From an uncultured Clostridia bacterium (GTDB taxonomy: Bacteria; Bacillota; Clostridia; TANB77; CAG-508): a stretch of DNA of 36,576 bases. Positions 26,726 through 36,241 of this stretch are shown piece after piece (the stretch's first letter is position 1; each line of letters starts with the position of its first letter). Below the pieces are notes generated by a model. The model searched no databases. It saw nothing but the letters and a program-made list of their open reading frames with translations, and had not been told where the DNA came from. The position numbers and the translations under genes are program-made. The stretch lies in contig CALXWL010000008.1 of NCBI GenBank assembly GCA_944392385.1, positions 1 to 36,576 on the forward strand, in the 5' to 3' direction.

Positions 26726-27958
26726 TTACGGTTGATAATATTCTTGTATTTTTCTAATTGCTTTTTCTGTGTTTTCTTTTGTTCCAAAACCTGTTAGTCT
26801 AAAATATCCTTCTCCGCTTGGTCCGAATCCAATGCCTGGTGTGCCAACTATTCCTACATTTTCTAGTAGTTCATCGAAAAATTCCCATGATTTTTTTCCT
26901 TCTGGCACTTTAAGCCATACATATGGTGCATTTTCTCCTCCAAATGTTTTAAATCCTATTTTTTCTAATCCTTCTTTGATTATTTTTGTGTTGTTCATAT
27001 AATATTTTATATTTTCTTTTATTTGGGCTTCTACTTCTTTTGTGTATACTGCTTCTGCACCTCTTTGTGTTATGTATGATACTCCATTTGTTTTTGTGCT
27101 TTGTCTTCTATTCCACATTTTATTTAAACTTATTGCCTTTCCTTCTTTTGTGTATCCTTGTAGTTCCTTTGGAACAATTGTATACCCACATCTTATCCCT
27201 GTAAAACCTGCTGATTTTGAGTAGCTTCTAAATTCTATTGCAACTTCTTTTGCTCCTTCTATTTCATATATGCTATGTGGTATATTGCTATTTTGTATAT
27301 AAGCTTCATATGCTCCATCAAATAGTATTATGCTGTTATTTTCTCTTGCATAATCTACCCATTTTTTTAATTCCTGTTTTGTTATTACTGTTCCTGTTGG
27401 ATTATTTGGGAAACATAAATATATCATGTCTACTTTTTCTTTTGGTAGCTCTGGCACAAAATTATTTTCTGCATTTACTGGCAAGTATATGATTCCTCCA
27501 TATTTTCCATTACTAAAATTTCCACTTCTTCCAGACATTACATTTGTATCTAGATATGCTGGATATACTGGGTCTGTTATTGCAACTGTATTATCTATTC
27601 CAAATATATCTACAATATTTCCTATATCTGAGCCTATACCATCTGATATGAATACTTCGAAGTTTTCAAAGTTTATTCCTCTTTTTTTGTAATCATTTTC
27701 TATTATTTTTTCTTTTAAGAAATCGTAACCAATTTCTGGGCCATATCCCCTAAAAGTATTAATATTTGTCATTTCATCTACTGCTTTTTTCATTGCTTCT
27801 GCTATATTTTTTGGAATTGGTCTTGTTATATCTCCTATTCCTAATTTAATTATATCTTTGTTTGGATTTTTTTCTTGGTATTTCTTTACTTTTTCAGCTA
27901 TAGTAACAAATAGGTAACTGTCTTGCAATTTTAAAAAATTTTCGTTAATTGTTATCAT
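26726..27958 (-). CDS. dapL: LL-diaminopimelate aminotransferase
   Basis: This 410-residue PLP enzyme makes LL-diaminopimelate directly from tetrahydrodipicolinate, bypassing the acyl-DAP route. It is a class I/II aminotransferase with [11 protein letters not shown] near the N-terminus, [18 protein letters not shown], and the PLP-lysine segment [17 protein letters not shown]. The start at 27958 is preferred because GAGGGGG lies upstream; it overlaps the dapF stop by 14 bases, showing coupling. Together with dapF it supplies meso-DAP for peptidoglycan and lysine. Confidence 0.94.
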   Translation of the reverse strand: MITINENFLKLQDSYLFVTIAEKVKKYQEKNPNKDIIKLGIGDITRPIPKNIAEAMKKAVDEMTNINTFRGYGPEIGYDFLKEKIIENDYKKRGINFENFEVFISDGIGSDIGNIVDIFGIDNTVAITDPVYPAYLDTNVMSGRSGNFSNGKYGGIIYLPVNAENNFVPELPKEKVDMIYLCFPNNPTGTVITKQELKKWVDYARENNSIILFDGAYEAYIQNSNIPHSIYEIEGAKEVAIEFRSYSKSAGFTGIRCGYTIVPKELQGYTKEGKAISLNKMWNRRQSTKTNGVSYITQRGAEAVYTKEVEAQIKENIKYYMNNTKIIKEGLEKIGFKTFGGENAPYVWLKVPEGKKSWEFFDELLENVGIVGTPGIGFGPSGEGYFRLTGFGTKENTEKAIRKIQEYYQP

Positions 27959-28796
27959 ATTCAAATTCCCCCTCATAAACAGTTTCTGCTGGACCTGTCA
28001 TATATATATGCTTATTATTTTCATTCCATTCTATCTTAAGAGTTCCGCCTAGTAGTTCTACATTAATTTTGTTTTCTGTAAGTCTGTTTAATATACAGCT
28101 TACTGCTACACTACAAGCACCTGTACCACAGGCTAGAGTTTCTCCTGAGCCTCTTTCCCATACTCTCATTTTTACATTTTTACGGTCAATTACTTCTATG
28201 AATTCAATGTTTGCTCTGTCTGGAAAATGTTTATCATTTTCTAGAACTGGTCCGTATTTTTCAATTTCGAAATTTTCTAGATTTTCTACTTTTGTTACTG
28301 CATGTGGGTTTCCCATTGATATACAATCAACATAAAAGTCTTTATCAATTGCTGTTAGTTTTAGTCCTTGTGCTATATTCATATCAGATATTACAGGTAT
28401 TTTTTCTGCCTCTAAAATTGGTTTTCCCATATCAACTTTTACTGTTTTTACTTTTTCGTTTTCTACATTTAACTGTAAATTTTTAACTCCTGATAATGTC
28501 TCAATTGTAATGTTTTCTTTTGTTGTTAAGTTTTTGTCATACACAAATTTGCCAGCACATCTTATGCCATTTCCACACATTTTTGCTTCTGATCCATCAC
28601 TGTTAAATATTCTCATTTTGAAATCTGCAATTTGACTATCACTTATTAGAATTAAGCCATCACTTCCTATTCCAAAGTGTCTGTTACTAACAAAACGAGC
28701 TAAAGAAGATATGTTTTTTGTAAGTGAATTGCAATTGTTGCAATATATATAAACATAATCATTCCCTAGCCCGTGCATTTTTGTAAATTTAATCAT
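27945..28796 (-). CDS. dapF: Diaminopimelate epimerase
   Basis: This 283-residue enzyme is a cofactor-independent racemase converting LL-DAP to meso-DAP. The two catalytic cysteines lie in GNGIRCAGK and [10 protein letters not shown]. The N-terminus [16 protein letters not shown] is typical. The ATG at 28796 follows AAAGGG at 8 bases; a GTG three codons earlier is less likely. It is upstream of and overlaps dapL. Confidence 0.94.
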   Translation of the reverse strand: MIKFTKMHGLGNDYVYIYCNNCNSLTKNISSLARFVSNRHFGIGSDGLILISDSQIADFKMRIFNSDGSEAKMCGNGIRCAGKFVYDKNLTTKENITIETLSGVKNLQLNVENEKVKTVKVDMGKPILEAEKIPVISDMNIAQGLKLTAIDKDFYVDCISMGNPHAVTKVENLENFEIEKYGPVLENDKHFPDRANIEFIEVIDRKNVKMRVWERGSGETLACGTGACSVAVSCILNRLTENKINVELLGGTLKIEWNENNKHIYMTGPAETVYEGEFEYDNN

Positions 28797-28820
28797 ACTT
28801 TTCACCCTTTTTAGGTATTA

Positions 28821-28858
28821 ATAAAGCAGTTTAAAATAATTATTTCAAACTGCTTTAT
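28821..28858. terminator. Hairpin between rplL and dapF
   Basis: ATAAAGCAGTTT (28821-28832) is inverted at 28847-28858, and the loop continues to pair. It lies beyond the rplL stop and before dapF, so it probably ends the ribosomal protein operon, though the U-tract is short. Confidence 0.65.
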
Positions 28859-28901
28859 ATTTTATACTTTATTTGTGTTTTTGTCAATTGTTTTTAACAA
28901 A

Positions 28902-29273
28902 TTAAGCTAATTCTACAACAGCTCCAGCTTCTTCGAATTTTGCTTTGATGCTTTCTGCATCTTCTTTTGAAGCTCCTTCTTTAACTGTTTTTGGTGCTCC
29001 GTCTACTAGGTCTTTAGCTTCTTTTAATCCTAAACCTGTAACGTCTCTAACAACTTTTATAACTGCTATTTTGTTAGCTCCTGCTTCTTTTAATACTACA
29101 TCAAATGATGATTTTTCTTCAGCTGCTGCTCCTGCTGCTACTCCACCTGCTACTGGTGCTGCTACAGCTGCTGCTGATACTCCATATTTTTCTTCAATTC
29201 CTTTTACTAATTCTGATAATTCGATAACTGTTAAGCTATCTATTTCTTCTAATAATTTTGCAATGTCTGCCAT
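28902..29273 (-). CDS. rplL: Ribosomal protein L7/L12
   Basis: The 123-residue stalk protein recruits translation factors. It has an N-terminal dimerisation helix region, an Ala/Gly-rich hinge ([17 protein letters not shown]), and the C-terminal domain with [20 protein letters not shown] and [12 protein letters not shown]. It is the last gene of the operon. Confidence 0.97.
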   Translation of the reverse strand: MADIAKLLEEIDSLTVIELSELVKGIEEKYGVSAAAVAAPVAGGVAAGAAAEEKSSFDVVLKEAGANKIAVIKVVRDVTGLGLKEAKDLVDGAPKTVKEGASKEDAESIKAKFEEAGAVVELA

Positions 29274-29430
29274 TATAAATCTCTCCTTTTTTTCTAGAAG
29301 TTAGAATTTAGATGTTAGAGTTTAGAATCTCTTTTCTAAATTTTAATCTTCGTTATTTTATATTTTTGTTACATTTTTTAAGTAATGTAAAACTTTTTTA
29401 TTTACTAAAAACATAATTTTTTATTATGCT

Positions 29431-29931
29431 TTAAGCTTCTGCTTTTTGTTTTGCCACTTGATCCAATGCAACTGCAAGTTTTGAAATATTTCCAAGTAAT
29501 GCTCCTGCAAGTTGTGCGATAAGTGTTTCTCTTGATGGTAATTTAGCAAGTGTAATTAATTCTTCTACAGAAACTACTTTACCTTCAATTATTCCACCTT
29601 TTATTTTGTAGAATTCATTATCTTTAGAGTACTCATAAATTGCTTTTAGTGGTTCTAGATAGTCTTCATATCCTAGAATTACTGCTGTTGTACCTTCTAA
29701 CTTGTCATCTAATCCCTCTATATTGCAACTTTTCATAGCTCTTCTTGTTATATTATTTTTTATAACTTTATATTCAGCATTTGCTCCTCTTAAAGTTTTT
29801 CTAAGTCCTGTAACATCTAATACATTAATTCCTTTGTAATCTGTTAAAAGAACAATTTTTGCTTTTTCAATTTTTTCTGCTAATTCTTCCACTTGTTTAA
29901 TTTTTTGATTAATTGCATTTTGGCTTGCCAT
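29431..29931 (-). CDS. rplJ: Ribosomal protein L10
   Basis: The 166-residue base of the ribosomal stalk starts MASQNAINQKIKQVEELAE with KIVLLTDYKGI and NITRRAMKS, as in bacterial L10. The ATG at 29931 has GGAGGTG 9 bases upstream, and is preferred over the GTG at 29943. It is preceded by an L10 leader and followed by rplL. Confidence 0.95.
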   Translation of the reverse strand: MASQNAINQKIKQVEELAEKIEKAKIVLLTDYKGINVLDVTGLRKTLRGANAEYKVIKNNITRRAMKSCNIEGLDDKLEGTTAVILGYEDYLEPLKAIYEYSKDNEFYKIKGGIIEGKVVSVEELITLAKLPSRETLIAQLAGALLGNISKLAVALDQVAKQKAEA

Positions 29932-29973
29932 TTTTGTTTTCACCTCCAGCTTATATATAAATTTAAAATTAAA

Positions 29974-30065
29974 AACTTTTGTCTTCCCCTACACACAAGG
30001 CAAGACAAAAGTTATCTCTTTTTTCTTACCTCGGTAGGACTTAAATTTTTGCCTACTGTCTTAGG
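29974..30065 (-). promoter_or_regulatory. Ribosomal protein L10 leader (autoregulatory RNA)
   Basis: On the minus strand this leader between rplA and rplJ carries the conserved CCTAAGACAGTAGGC segment (30051-30065), then CCTACCGAGGTAAG, then a 12-bp hairpin AACTTTTGTCTT/AAGACAAAAGTT (30002-30013 with 29974-29985) followed by a T-rich run. This matches the known Firmicute L10 leader, where L10(L12) binding controls downstream expression. Confidence 0.85.
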
Positions 30066-30098
30066 TTAAAAATCAAATTATTCATTATTTATTATTCA

Positions 30099-30776
30099 TT
30101 AATCAATATAAATGCTTGGTCCCATAGTTGTAGAAATTGCTATACTTTTAATATATTGTCCTTTTGCTGCTGCTGGTTTTGCTTTTATTATAGCATCCAT
30201 AACTGTTTCATAGTTTTCAAGTAATTTATCTGCTCCAAAAGATAATTTTCCAAATCCTAAATGAATGATATTAGATTTATCTAATCTATATTCAACTTTA
30301 CCAGATTTAATTTCGTTTACAGCTTTTGTTACATCCATTGTAACTGTTCCTGATTTTGGGTTTGGCATTAATCCTTTAGGTCCTAATATTCTACCTAGTC
30401 TTCCTATTATGCCCATCATATCTGGTGTTGCTACGATTACATCATAATCAAACCAATTTTCTTTTTCAATTTTTGGAACTAATTCCTCTGCTCCAACATA
30501 ATCTGCTCCAGCTGCTTCTGCTTCTTTAGCTTTATCACCTTTTGCAAATACTAAAACTTTTTGTGTTTTACCTGTACCATTTGGAAGAACTACTGTTCCT
30601 CTTACTTGTTGGTCAGCTTGTTTTGAATCTACACCTAATTTTACGTGTAATTCAAGTGTTTCGTCAAATTTTCTTTTTGGCATTTTTTCAAATACTTCAA
30701 TTGCCTCTTTGGCATCATAGTTTTTTGTTTTATCAATAAGCTTTTCGCTTTCTTGATATAATTTTCCTCTTTTCAT
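30099..30776 (-). CDS. rplA: Ribosomal protein L1
   Basis: The 225-residue large-subunit protein forms the L1 stalk. The N-terminal [34 protein letters not shown], and [20 protein letters not shown] are diagnostic. The good ribosome binding site AAGGAGG lies before the ATG. It lies between rplK and the L10 leader. Confidence 0.97.
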   Translation of the reverse strand: MKRGKLYQESEKLIDKTKNYDAKEAIEVFEKMPKRKFDETLELHVKLGVDSKQADQQVRGTVVLPNGTGKTQKVLVFAKGDKAKEAEAAGADYVGAEELVPKIEKENWFDYDVIVATPDMMGIIGRLGRILGPKGLMPNPKSGTVTMDVTKAVNEIKSGKVEYRLDKSNIIHLGFGKLSFGADKLLENYETVMDAIIKAKPAAAKGQYIKSIAISTTMGPSIYID

Positions 30777-30866
30777 AAAATCCTCCTTTTGGTTTTAACG
30801 AATACTTAAAAATTGTATTCTCCCAATTTATTTGTTTACTATCTTTTATAGTAAAAATTTAATAAC

Positions 30867-31295
30867 TTATTCAATTACTGTAACACCCATTGAACGTGCA
30901 GTTCCAGCTACCATGCTCATTGCTGTTTCTACTGAAGATGCATTTAAGTCTTCCATTTTTTGTTCTGCTATAGCTTTTACTTGTTCTTTTGTAATTGATG
31001 CAACCTTATCTTTATTAGGTTTTCCAGAACCTTTTTCTATTTTAATTGCTTTTTTAATTAATACAGCAACAGGTGGTACTTTTGTTATAAATTCAAATGA
31101 CTTATCTGAATATACTGTTATAACAACTGGAATTATCATACCTGGTTGGTTTGCTGTTCTATCGTTAAATTCTTTAACGAATTGCATAATGTTTACACCA
31201 CTTGAACCTAATGCTGGTCCTACTGGTGGAGCTGGTGTTGCTTTTCCAGCTTCAATTTGTAATTTAATTATATTAGTAACTTCTTTTTGTGCCAT
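30867..31295 (-). CDS. rplK: Ribosomal protein L11
   Basis: The 142-residue protein of the GTPase-associated centre shows [35 protein letters not shown], and the C-terminal [10 protein letters not shown]. The length is standard. It is encoded 65 bp after nusG. Confidence 0.97.
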   Translation of the reverse strand: MAQKEVTNIIKLQIEAGKATPAPPVGPALGSSGVNIMQFVKEFNDRTANQPGMIIPVVITVYSDKSFEFITKVPPVAVLIKKAIKIEKGSGKPNKDKVASITKEQVKAIAEQKMEDLNASSVETAMSMVAGTARSMGVTVIE

Positions 31296-31360
31296 TTTAA
31301 AAACTTCCTTTCAATAATTTTATATGTGTAGGTCACAACCCTATTTTTAATTTTAAATTT

Positions 31361-31894
31361 TTAAGCTTTCTCTACTTGAGAGAATTCCAATTCAACTGGA
31401 GTTTCTCTTCCAAACATTGAAACAAGTACTTTTACCTTTCCTTTTTCTTTGTTTATTTCTTGAACTGTACCTATAAAACCTGCTAAAGCTCCATTTAGTA
31501 TTTTAACTGAGTCGTCTACATTATAATCTACTTCAACTACTGCTGCTTCAAATCCCATATTCCTTATTTCTTCATTAGTAAGAGGTATTGGGTCTGTACC
31601 TGAACCAACAAAACCTGTAACGCCTCTTGTATTTCTTACTATATACCAAGATTCTTCAGTTACTATCATTTTTATTAATACATAACCTGGAAAAACTTTT
31701 TTCAAGTTTGCTTTTCTTTTTCCATCCTTAATTTCTATTTGTTCTTCCATTGGAACAACTATATCAAAGAAGTAATCTTCTAGCTCTCTATTTTTTACAG
31801 TTTTTTCTAGGTCTGTCTTAACTTTATTTTCATATCCTGAATATGTATGAACTACATACCATCTTGGTTCTAAATTTTCCTCTATTTGAGACAT
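31361..31894 (-). CDS. nusG: Transcription termination/antitermination factor NusG
   Basis: The 177-residue protein has the NGN domain (RWYVVHTYSGYENKVK, FPGYVLIKM, WYIVRNTRGVTGFVG) and the C-terminal KOW domain (VKILNGALAGFIGTVQEI). It binds RNA polymerase and couples it to ribosomes or affects pausing. GGAGG lies upstream of the ATG. Confidence 0.97.
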   Translation of the reverse strand: MSQIEENLEPRWYVVHTYSGYENKVKTDLEKTVKNRELEDYFFDIVVPMEEQIEIKDGKRKANLKKVFPGYVLIKMIVTEESWYIVRNTRGVTGFVGSGTDPIPLTNEEIRNMGFEAAVVEVDYNVDDSVKILNGALAGFIGTVQEINKEKGKVKVLVSMFGRETPVELEFSQVEKA

Positions 31895-31935
31895 TTAATT
31901 TGGCCTCCTTTTTAAAGTTAATATAAAACCTTTAT

Positions 31936-32331
31936 TTATTCACTTACAGTTTGGTCCTCAGCTGTATTATTTTCTTCTACTACATTGTTTGTTTCTGTAT
32001 TTTCATCAACTGCAATTTGGTTTACTTCTGTCTCATTTGTTGTATTTTCACTTTCATGATTATGTTCATCCTCAACTTGTACAGTATTATAACCTCTAAC
32101 ATTAGCCTTTAACCTATTAATACCATATTTATTAAACAAGTCGAAAACTACATCTAAAACAAAAACAATTAAAGCTGTAACTAGCACAATAACAACAACT
32201 GCAACTGTATTATTTACTAATTGTTTTGGCGTTGGCCAAATAACTTTTTTCAATTCTGCTTTAAAATCTTTGAAAAAACTTTTTTTGTTTTTTGTATCTT
32301 TCTTACTCTTAGCTTCTTTATCATTAGCCAT
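31936..32331 (-). CDS. secE: Protein translocase subunit SecE with acidic tail
   Basis: The core SecE is residues 1-75: a basic amphipathic region (FFKDFKAELKKVIWPTPKQL) and one membrane helix (VAVVVIVLVTALIVFVLDVV). This is the essential SecYEG clamp. The remaining 55 or so residues form an Asn/Glu/Thr-rich acidic tail (EDEHNHESENTTNE and similar) not found in typical SecE of 60-70 residues. Its topology after the single helix would place the tail outside the cytoplasm. The gene sits in the standard rpmG-secE-nusG order. Confidence 0.92.
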   Translation of the reverse strand: MANDKEAKSKKDTKNKKSFFKDFKAELKKVIWPTPKQLVNNTVAVVVIVLVTALIVFVLDVVFDLFNKYGINRLKANVRGYNTVQVEDEHNHESENTTNETEVNQIAVDENTETNNVVEENNTAEDQTVSE

Positions 32332-32377
32332 TTTATTTCCTCCTTAAAATAGCCCTCTATCTCTATATTATATGTAA

Positions 32378-32542
32378 TTATTTTGTTTCTTTATGTGTTG
32401 TTCTTTTTTTGCAGAATTTGCAATACTTTTCAACTTCTAATCTTTCTGTATTATTTCTTTTATTCTTACTTGTCATGTAATTTCTTCTTTTACACTCTGT
32501 ACATTCTAATGTAATATTTTCTCTAGGTCCTTTTGCAGCCAT
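32378..32542 (-). CDS. rpmG: Ribosomal protein L33 (zinc-binding form)
   Basis: The 54-residue frame begins [20 protein letters not shown] and ends [14 protein letters not shown]. The two CxxC pairs identify the zinc-binding (C+) type. It is the first gene of the rpmG-secE-nusG-rplKAJL run and starts 87 bp from the promoter. Confidence 0.94.
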   Translation of the reverse strand: MAAKGPRENITLECTECKRRNYMTSKNKRNNTERLEVEKYCKFCKKRTTHKETK

Positions 32543-32628
32543 TTTAGCTCCACCTCCAACTTTGTATTACGGGTTTTAACGATGCGTTTTTTAAGCTATG
32601 CTCCCAAATTATAGAACATAGCTTATAT

Positions 32629-32657
32629 ACTTTACCATATTTTATGTAAAAAGTCAA
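32629..32657 (-). promoter_or_regulatory. Promoter of the rpmG-secE-nusG operon
   Basis: On the minus strand TTGACT (32652-32657) and TAAAGT (32629-32634) are separated by 17 bases. Downstream the leader forms an 8-bp stem AAGCTATG/CATAGCTT (32593-32600 with 32617-32624). It is followed by A rather than T residues, so the stem is not a terminator. Confidence 0.7.
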
Positions 32658-32685
32658 GCGTTTTGGAGTTTTTTTATATTAATAG

Positions 32686-32980
32686 TGTGACTCGTAAATG
32701 AAAATGTCTCAATTTTTCAGTTAGTTTGTAAATAAAAATGTCTCGAAGTATGAACCTTTTATTCCAATTTCCTTATTGACATTGAGCCTCTAATCCTTTG
32801 GAAACCTATTTGTGCCAAAGCTAATGATATAAATGCTTTGTGCCTCAAAAGCATACCAAAGGATTACTCAATATCAATAAGTTTTCTCGGCATAAAAATA
32901 TATTTTTTTAAATTAAAAGTTGAGACATTTTCACTTACGAATCAAATCATTTTTTGAGACATTTTTATTTACGAGTCACA
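32686..32980. mobile_element. IS21-like non-autonomous element (MITE), 295 bp
   Basis: The ends are TGTGACTCGTAAAT and its inverse ATTTACGAGTCACA, and each end carries a second internal copy of the TAAATAAAAATGTCTC motif, giving four sites in total. Multiple terminal sites beginning TGT are typical of the IS21 family. The centre has a second imperfect inverted repeat (32772-32801 with 32856-32881). There is no transposase reading frame, so it would have to be mobilised in trans. No clear target duplication was seen. It fills most of the gene-free stretch 32543-33064. Confidence 0.75.
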
Positions 32981-33008
32981 TTTTGTCAATTGTTTTTCGA
33001 ATTTTTTA

Positions 33009-33037
33009 TTGTTTTCTTTTATTTTAAATGATATAAT
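33009..33037 (+). promoter_or_regulatory. Promoter of the dnaD-like/dnaC operon
   Basis: TTGTTT (33009-33014) and TATAAT (33032-33037) are 17 bases apart, with AGGGGAGAG before the ATG at 33065. It lies just outside the IS21-like element. Confidence 0.7.
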
Positions 33038-33064
33038 TGTTAATCTATAAGGGGAGAGATTTTT

Positions 33065-34033
33065 ATGAGATTAGAGTCTAAGGATAAGTCTATTTTATTT
33101 TCTAGCACAGATATACCTGATATATTTTTTATTGAGTATTTATCTTCTGCTAGTGGTGATTTTATTAAAATTTATCTTTGTTTGGTATTTTTAGCCAAAT
33201 ATGATAAGGATATTAAAATAACTGACTTATCGAAAAAGTTAAATCTACCTTTTAATGTTATTCAGGCAGGTCTTGCTTTTTGGGAGGAAAATGGGGTTAT
33301 AACTAAAAAGCCTACAGGTTATATTTTAAATAATTTGCAAGAGATTGAACTACATAAGTCTTATACTCCAAATTTAACATTAACACCTGAGGCTATAAAA
33401 AATAATAGCAAAAATGAGTATAGAGCAAAGGCTATTGAAAGTATTAATAATCAGTATTTTCAAGGAATTATGTCTCCTTCTTGGTATAGTGATATTGATT
33501 TATGGTTTAAAAAATATGGTTTTGATGAACAGGTAATGGTTGCTTTATTTGATTATTGTTTTAGTAAATCTGCTCTTCATAAAAATTATGTTCAAACAGT
33601 TGCAGATAGCTGGTCTAAAAATAATATTAAGACTTATAATGATTTAGAAAACTATTCTCAAAAAAGGGATAATATTAATATGATAAAAAAAGCCATATCT
33701 AAAAAACTTGGTCGCTACACAGCTCTTACAGAATTTGAAGAAGAATATATTGAAAAATGGATTTTAGATTACAACTATAATTTAGATGTTATAAATATAG
33801 CCTTAAAGAAAACTACTTCTAAGGCAAATCCAACTTTTGATTATTTTGATAAACTACTTACCGATTGGCATGACAGAAACTTAAAAACACCTAGCGAAAT
33901 TGAAGCATTTTTAGCAGAATTTAAAAATAAGAATAAAAATATAAAAGAACTTGAAAAGAAAACAAACTATAATAACTATACTCAAAGAAAATATGATAAC
34001 TTAAACGCATTATATGCTAACAAGAAAGGGTAA
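33065..34033 (+). CDS. DnaD-like primosomal protein
   Basis: The 322-residue protein has an N-terminal winged-helix DnaD-type region (about 20-100, FIKIYLCLVFLAKYDKDIKI) and one or two DnaB_2/DnaD C-terminal domains (about 115-205 and 215-275), ending in the WHDRNLKTPSEIEAF helix. Such proteins load the replicative helicase at origins. It is followed after 5 bp by a DnaC/DnaI-type helicase loader, which supports that role. The gene is intact. Confidence 0.88.
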   Translation: MRLESKDKSILFSSTDIPDIFFIEYLSSASGDFIKIYLCLVFLAKYDKDIKITDLSKKLNLPFNVIQAGLAFWEENGVITKKPTGYILNNLQEIELHKSYTPNLTLTPEAIKNNSKNEYRAKAIESINNQYFQGIMSPSWYSDIDLWFKKYGFDEQVMVALFDYCFSKSALHKNYVQTVADSWSKNNIKTYNDLENYSQKRDNINMIKKAISKKLGRYTALTEFEEEYIEKWILDYNYNLDVINIALKKTTSKANPTFDYFDKLLTDWHDRNLKTPSEIEAFLAEFKNKNKNIKELEKKTNYNNYTQRKYDNLNALYANKKG

Positions 34034-34038
34034 CACTT

Positions 34039-35043
34039 ATGATTAACAATGATATCTTAAAGGACTTATTAAAAGAATATGATAAAAAGCAAATTAATGC
34101 AATTTATGATATGGAAAATAGAAAAAAAGAGCTATATTCAAAAATACCTCGTTTGAAAGAAATTGAAGACGAGCTAAATGAATGTGCAATACAATCTGCA
34201 AAATCTATTCTATCTTCCAATAGCAATACTGCATTAAAAACATTACAAGATAAAGTAAACTCTTTAAAACAAGAACGTATTTCCATATTAAAAAAAGATG
34301 GCAAAAATTTAAATTATCTATCTCCAATTTATGAATGTTCTAAATGCAATGATACTGGATACATATTGAGTAACGGTCATACAATAATGTGTAGCTGTTT
34401 AAAACAAAAATTATTAAATATTGAATACAACAATGCCAACATTGGAAATTTAGATAAAGAAAACTTTAAAAAATTTAACATAAACCTATATTCAGACGAA
34501 ATAAATGAAGAAAAATATGGTGCAGATATTTCACCAAGAGAAAATATTAAAATTATAGGAAAAGAAGTAAAAAAATTCATAAAAAACTTTAATAATCCCA
34601 ATGAAAAAAATCTATTATTCTCAGGAGGCACAGGCCTTGGAAAAACATTCTTATCTAACTGTATAGTAGCAGAACTTTTATCACAAGGAAAAACCGTACT
34701 ATATCAAACTGCACCAGTTATGTTAGATAACCTAATAAACGAACTATTTAGCAAAGACTCAAACAACACATTCTCACAAAACCTACTAACTGTTGACCTA
34801 CTAGTAATAGACGACTTAGGAACAGAAACAATGAACAGCATGAAATTTACCGAACTATACAAAATAATAAACACAAGACTACTAAACCAAAACGGAAAAA
34901 TTACAAAAACAATAATCTCAACAAACCTAGACCTCCAAGGACTATTTAACACATATGATGAAAGAATAGTCTCAAGATTCATAGGACACTATAATATATA
35001 TAGATTTTTTGGCGATGACATTAGATTTATTAGTGAGAGGTGA
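34039..35043 (+). CDS. DnaC/DnaI-type helicase loader ATPase
   Basis: The 334-residue AAA+ protein loads the replicative helicase. It has an N-terminal coiled region (about 15-90), a zinc-binding-like segment (CSKCNDTGYI then CSCLKQK, about 100-123), Walker A FSGGTGLGKTFLSN (about 195) and Walker B LLVIDDLGTE (about 255), with sensor ISTNLD and RIVSRFIG downstream. It is operonic with the DnaD-like gene. Codon use in its last third shifts toward A-ending forms but the frame is intact. Confidence 0.9.
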   Translation: MINNDILKDLLKEYDKKQINAIYDMENRKKELYSKIPRLKEIEDELNECAIQSAKSILSSNSNTALKTLQDKVNSLKQERISILKKDGKNLNYLSPIYECSKCNDTGYILSNGHTIMCSCLKQKLLNIEYNNANIGNLDKENFKKFNINLYSDEINEEKYGADISPRENIKIIGKEVKKFIKNFNNPNEKNLLFSGGTGLGKTFLSNCIVAELLSQGKTVLYQTAPVMLDNLINELFSKDSNNTFSQNLLTVDLLVIDDLGTETMNSMKFTELYKIINTRLLNQNGKITKTIISTNLDLQGLFNTYDERIVSRFIGHYNIYRFFGDDIRFISER

Positions 35044-35118
35044 GATGTAAGAGGTGAGAAATGAAAAGTGAGTGACTAAACAATATCACTCACATCTCAC
35101 CACTCACTTCTCACTTCT
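35040..35118. terminator. Repeat-rich hairpin between dnaC and rubrerythrin
   Basis: Several GTGAGA-type units on the left are inverted as TCTCAC units on the right, with AGTGAGTGA facing TCACTCAC around a short loop near 35080. It separates two convergent genes and probably acts as a bidirectional terminator. Confidence 0.65.
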
Positions 35119-35120
35119 CA

Positions 35121-35660
35121 TTAATAATTATCTGCTTTTATTTCGAAATATGCTTTTGCATGTGCACATACTGGGCAAACTTCTGGGGCTGATTTTCCTA
35201 TTACTATGTGTCCGCAATTTCTGCATTTCCAGATTTTTTCTCCGTCTCTTGAGAATACTATTCCTTCTTCTATGTTTCCTAGTAATTTTCTATATCTTTC
35301 TTCGTGTTCTTTTTCTATTTTTCCTACTGCTTCGAAAAGATATGCTATATGGTCAAAGCCTTCTTCTTTTGCTTCTTTTGCCATTCTATCATACATATCT
35401 GTCCATTCGTAGTTTTCTCCTTCTGCTGCTGCTTGTAAATTTTCTTCTGTTCCTGGGATTTCTCCCCCATGTAATAGTTTGAACCATAGTTTTGCATGTT
35501 CTTTTTCGTTGTCTGCTGTTTCTTGGAATATTGCAGCTATTTGCTCATATCCATCTTTTTTTGCTTTTGAAGCAAAGTATGTGTATTTGTTTCTTGCTTG
35601 TGATTCTCCTGCAAATGCCTCCATTAAATTTTTTTCTGTTTTTGAACCTTTTAGTTCCAT
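35121..35660 (-). CDS. rbr: Rubrerythrin
   Basis: This 179-residue non-haem iron protein reduces hydrogen peroxide in anaerobes. The ferritin-like diiron domain includes [27 protein letters not shown] and [15 protein letters not shown]. The C-terminal rubredoxin-like iron site is CRNCG then CPVCAH. It is transcribed just after the Fur/PerR-type regulator (12 bp), which fits peroxide-responsive control. Confidence 0.95.
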   Translation of the reverse strand: MELKGSKTEKNLMEAFAGESQARNKYTYFASKAKKDGYEQIAAIFQETADNEKEHAKLWFKLLHGGEIPGTEENLQAAAEGENYEWTDMYDRMAKEAKEEGFDHIAYLFEAVGKIEKEHEERYRKLLGNIEEGIVFSRDGEKIWKCRNCGHIVIGKSAPEVCPVCAHAKAYFEIKADNY

Positions 35661-35672
35661 AAAAATACCTCC

Positions 35673-36065
35673 TTAAAAATTTTGATTTTCTAAACATTTT
35701 TTACATATTCCTTGGACAATTATATAATTTGAAAATTTTTCTATGTTTGTTTTTTCTTTTATTGTTTTTTTTAATTTTTTTGCATTAAAGTTATATTCAA
35801 AATCGAATACTGTATTGCATTTTACGCATATGGCATGATTGTGTGGCGTTTTTAAATAATCATACCTATCTGCTCCATTTTGTATAGAAATTTTTTCAAT
35901 TATACCTTTATCAGTTAAGAAATTTAGATTTCTATATACTGTTCCCTTACTTGCAGTTGAGCCTCTTTTTTTCATTTCTTTATATACTTCTTCAGCTGTT
36001 GGATGTGAATAAGACTCTATTAGAAAATCTAATATTTCCTGCCTTTGCCTAGAATATTTCTCCAT
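35673..36065 (-). CDS. Fur-family regulator, probably PerR-like
   Basis: The protein is 130 residues from the ATG at 36065. It has a winged-helix domain (SRQRQEILDFLIESYSHPTA, STASKGTVYRNLNFL) and the metal-binding domain with CVKCNTVF and CKKCLE, plus a His-rich segment near PHNHAICV. The promoter at 36115-36143 places the transcription start downstream of an earlier in-frame ATG at 36143, so the shorter start is correct. The neighbouring rubrerythrin suggests peroxide sensing. Fur or Zur cannot be excluded by sequence alone. Confidence 0.88.
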   Translation of the reverse strand: MEKYSRQRQEILDFLIESYSHPTAEEVYKEMKKRGSTASKGTVYRNLNFLTDKGIIEKISIQNGADRYDYLKTPHNHAICVKCNTVFDFEYNFNAKKLKKTIKEKTNIEKFSNYIIVQGICKKCLENQNF

Positions 36066-36076
36066 CTTTCTTTGCC

Positions 36077-36105
36077 TTTCTAAAATAGGAATTGTTCCTA
36101 TTTTT
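36077..36105 (-). promoter_or_regulatory. Inverted repeat in the regulator 5-prime region
   Basis: AAATAGGAA and TTCCTATTT face each other across three bases between the promoter and the regulator ATG. It could be an autoregulatory operator or an RNA hairpin. A TTATTATAATAA palindrome at 36156-36167, upstream of the -35, resembles a Per box. Confidence 0.45.
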
Positions 36106-36114
36106 GATGCCAAT

Positions 36115-36143
36115 AATATATCACATACATTTATGTTTGTCAA
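36115..36143 (-). promoter_or_regulatory. Consensus sigma-A promoter of the Fur-family gene
   Basis: On the minus strand TTGACA (36138-36143) and TATATT (36115-36120) are exactly 17 bases apart, close to consensus. Confidence 0.8.
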
Positions 36144-36241
36144 GACTAAATTTGCTTATTATAATAAAATCCAAGAATGTCAATAATTTTTGAATATTTC
36201 ACTAAAAAATATCTTTATTTTATTAGCGAATATTTCACCAT

